DNA of 5,137 nt from Muribaculaceae bacterium (GTDB lineage Bacteria > Bacteroidota > Bacteroidia > Bacteroidales > Muribaculaceae): assembly GCA_017619255.1 (NCBI GenBank), contig JAFZSS010000033.1, positions 1 to 5,137 on the forward strand. The letters run 5' to 3'. Shown here piece by piece: positions 4,964 to 5,137 of the stretch. The stretch's first letter is position 1. Each line of letters begins with the position of its first letter. The notes under the pieces are model-generated. The model searched no databases and had not been told where the DNA came from. It saw only the letters and a list, made by a program, of their open reading frames with translations. A program made the translations under genes and the position numbers.

Positions 4964-5137
4964 TCACTTCATCACCTTAACGGAGGTGGTGGTGCCGTCG
5001 GTGTAGGTGGTAACGACGATGGTCATGCCGTTAGCATCGGTCATCTCCTGACCAGCCATGTTGAAGTAGCGTACGTTGCTGACGGTCTTGCCAGACATCA
5101 TCTCGTCGATGCCGGTAACGGGAGCAACAACGAATTC
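4964..5137 (-). CDS. Secreted or surface protein, C-terminal end only (partial, type IX-like sorting tail)
   Basis: The minus strand has an open frame from the window edge to a TGA at 4964-4966, giving the final 57 residues of a protein whose start lies outside the window. The sequence includes SNVRYFNMAGQEM, then GMTIVVTTYTDGTTTS and the end VKVMK. The pattern V-R-Y-x-N-x-x-G-Q, a Gly followed by a short beta strand with TTYTDG, and a basic terminal strand resembles the C-terminal beta-sandwich segment found on many secreted Bacteroidales proteins. In that group such domains direct export through the type IX secretion system or form its remnant. The catalytic or binding part is not visible, so the protein's job cannot be named. 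The good terminator after it and the codon use, which resembles the neighbouring genes, support a real gene. An ordinary beta-rich C-terminus is the alternative. Confidence 0.75.
   Translation of the reverse strand, partial: EFVVAPVTGIDEMMSGKTVSNVRYFNMAGQEMTDANGMTIVVTTYTDGTTTSVKVMK

Noticed and set aside
5132..5137. GAATTC (EcoRI site) exactly at the window end, suggesting a cloned restriction fragment
   Set aside because: A second GAATTC lies inside at 1166-1171 and the left end is not an EcoRI site, so a complete EcoRI fragment is excluded. A partial digest or chance cannot be told apart.

Overview
The window looks like a chromosomal segment of a Bacteroidales bacterium, probably from the Prevotellaceae/Muribaculaceae side of the order. 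Three observations point there. Promoters match the Bacteroidetes TTTG / TAnnTTTG pattern, and genes lack clear Shine-Dalgarno sites. The topoisomerase I ends in Toprim-C repeats instead of zinc fingers. The partial protein at the right edge ends in a C-terminal segment that resembles those on many secreted Bacteroidales proteins. This placement rests on pattern recognition, not on a database search.

Every supported gene is on the minus strand, so the transcriptional order runs from right to left. At the right edge (4964-5137) is the last 57 codons of a probable secreted or surface protein, followed by a strong intrinsic terminator (4861-4909). An AT-rich intergenic stretch then holds the topA promoter, with a TACCTTTG -7 box at 4722-4729. 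topA (2312-4687) is complete and intact and ends at an 11-bp-stem terminator (2256-2285). An intergenic region of about 350 bases (1960-2311) follows. It contains a promoter for the next gene and an unexplained, well-folded element of about 110 nt (2061-2174) that may be a small RNA on the plus strand. Next is a complete 482-codon gene for an acidic coiled-coil protein of unknown function (511-1959). Its last five residues are QLSLF, the canonical bacterial sliding-clamp-binding pentapeptide. After a probable terminator (438-465), the left 440 bases hold the promoter and long leader of a ribosomal RNA operon, and the window ends within the first bases of 16S rRNA (1-31).

Each protein gene appears to be its own transcription unit, with its own promoter and/or terminator; no operon linking topA to the coiled-coil gene is visible. 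topA (supercoil relaxation), a putative clamp-interacting coiled-coil protein and a highly transcribed rRNA operon lying co-directionally side by side suggest a DNA topology/replication theme, but this is inference from adjacency.

The two most interesting items are the clamp-binding tail on an otherwise uncharacterised coiled-coil protein and the structured intergenic RNA candidate. A hairpin plus T7 tract just downstream of the rRNA promoter also deserves a look. No mobile element, CRISPR array, tRNA or prophage feature is visible.
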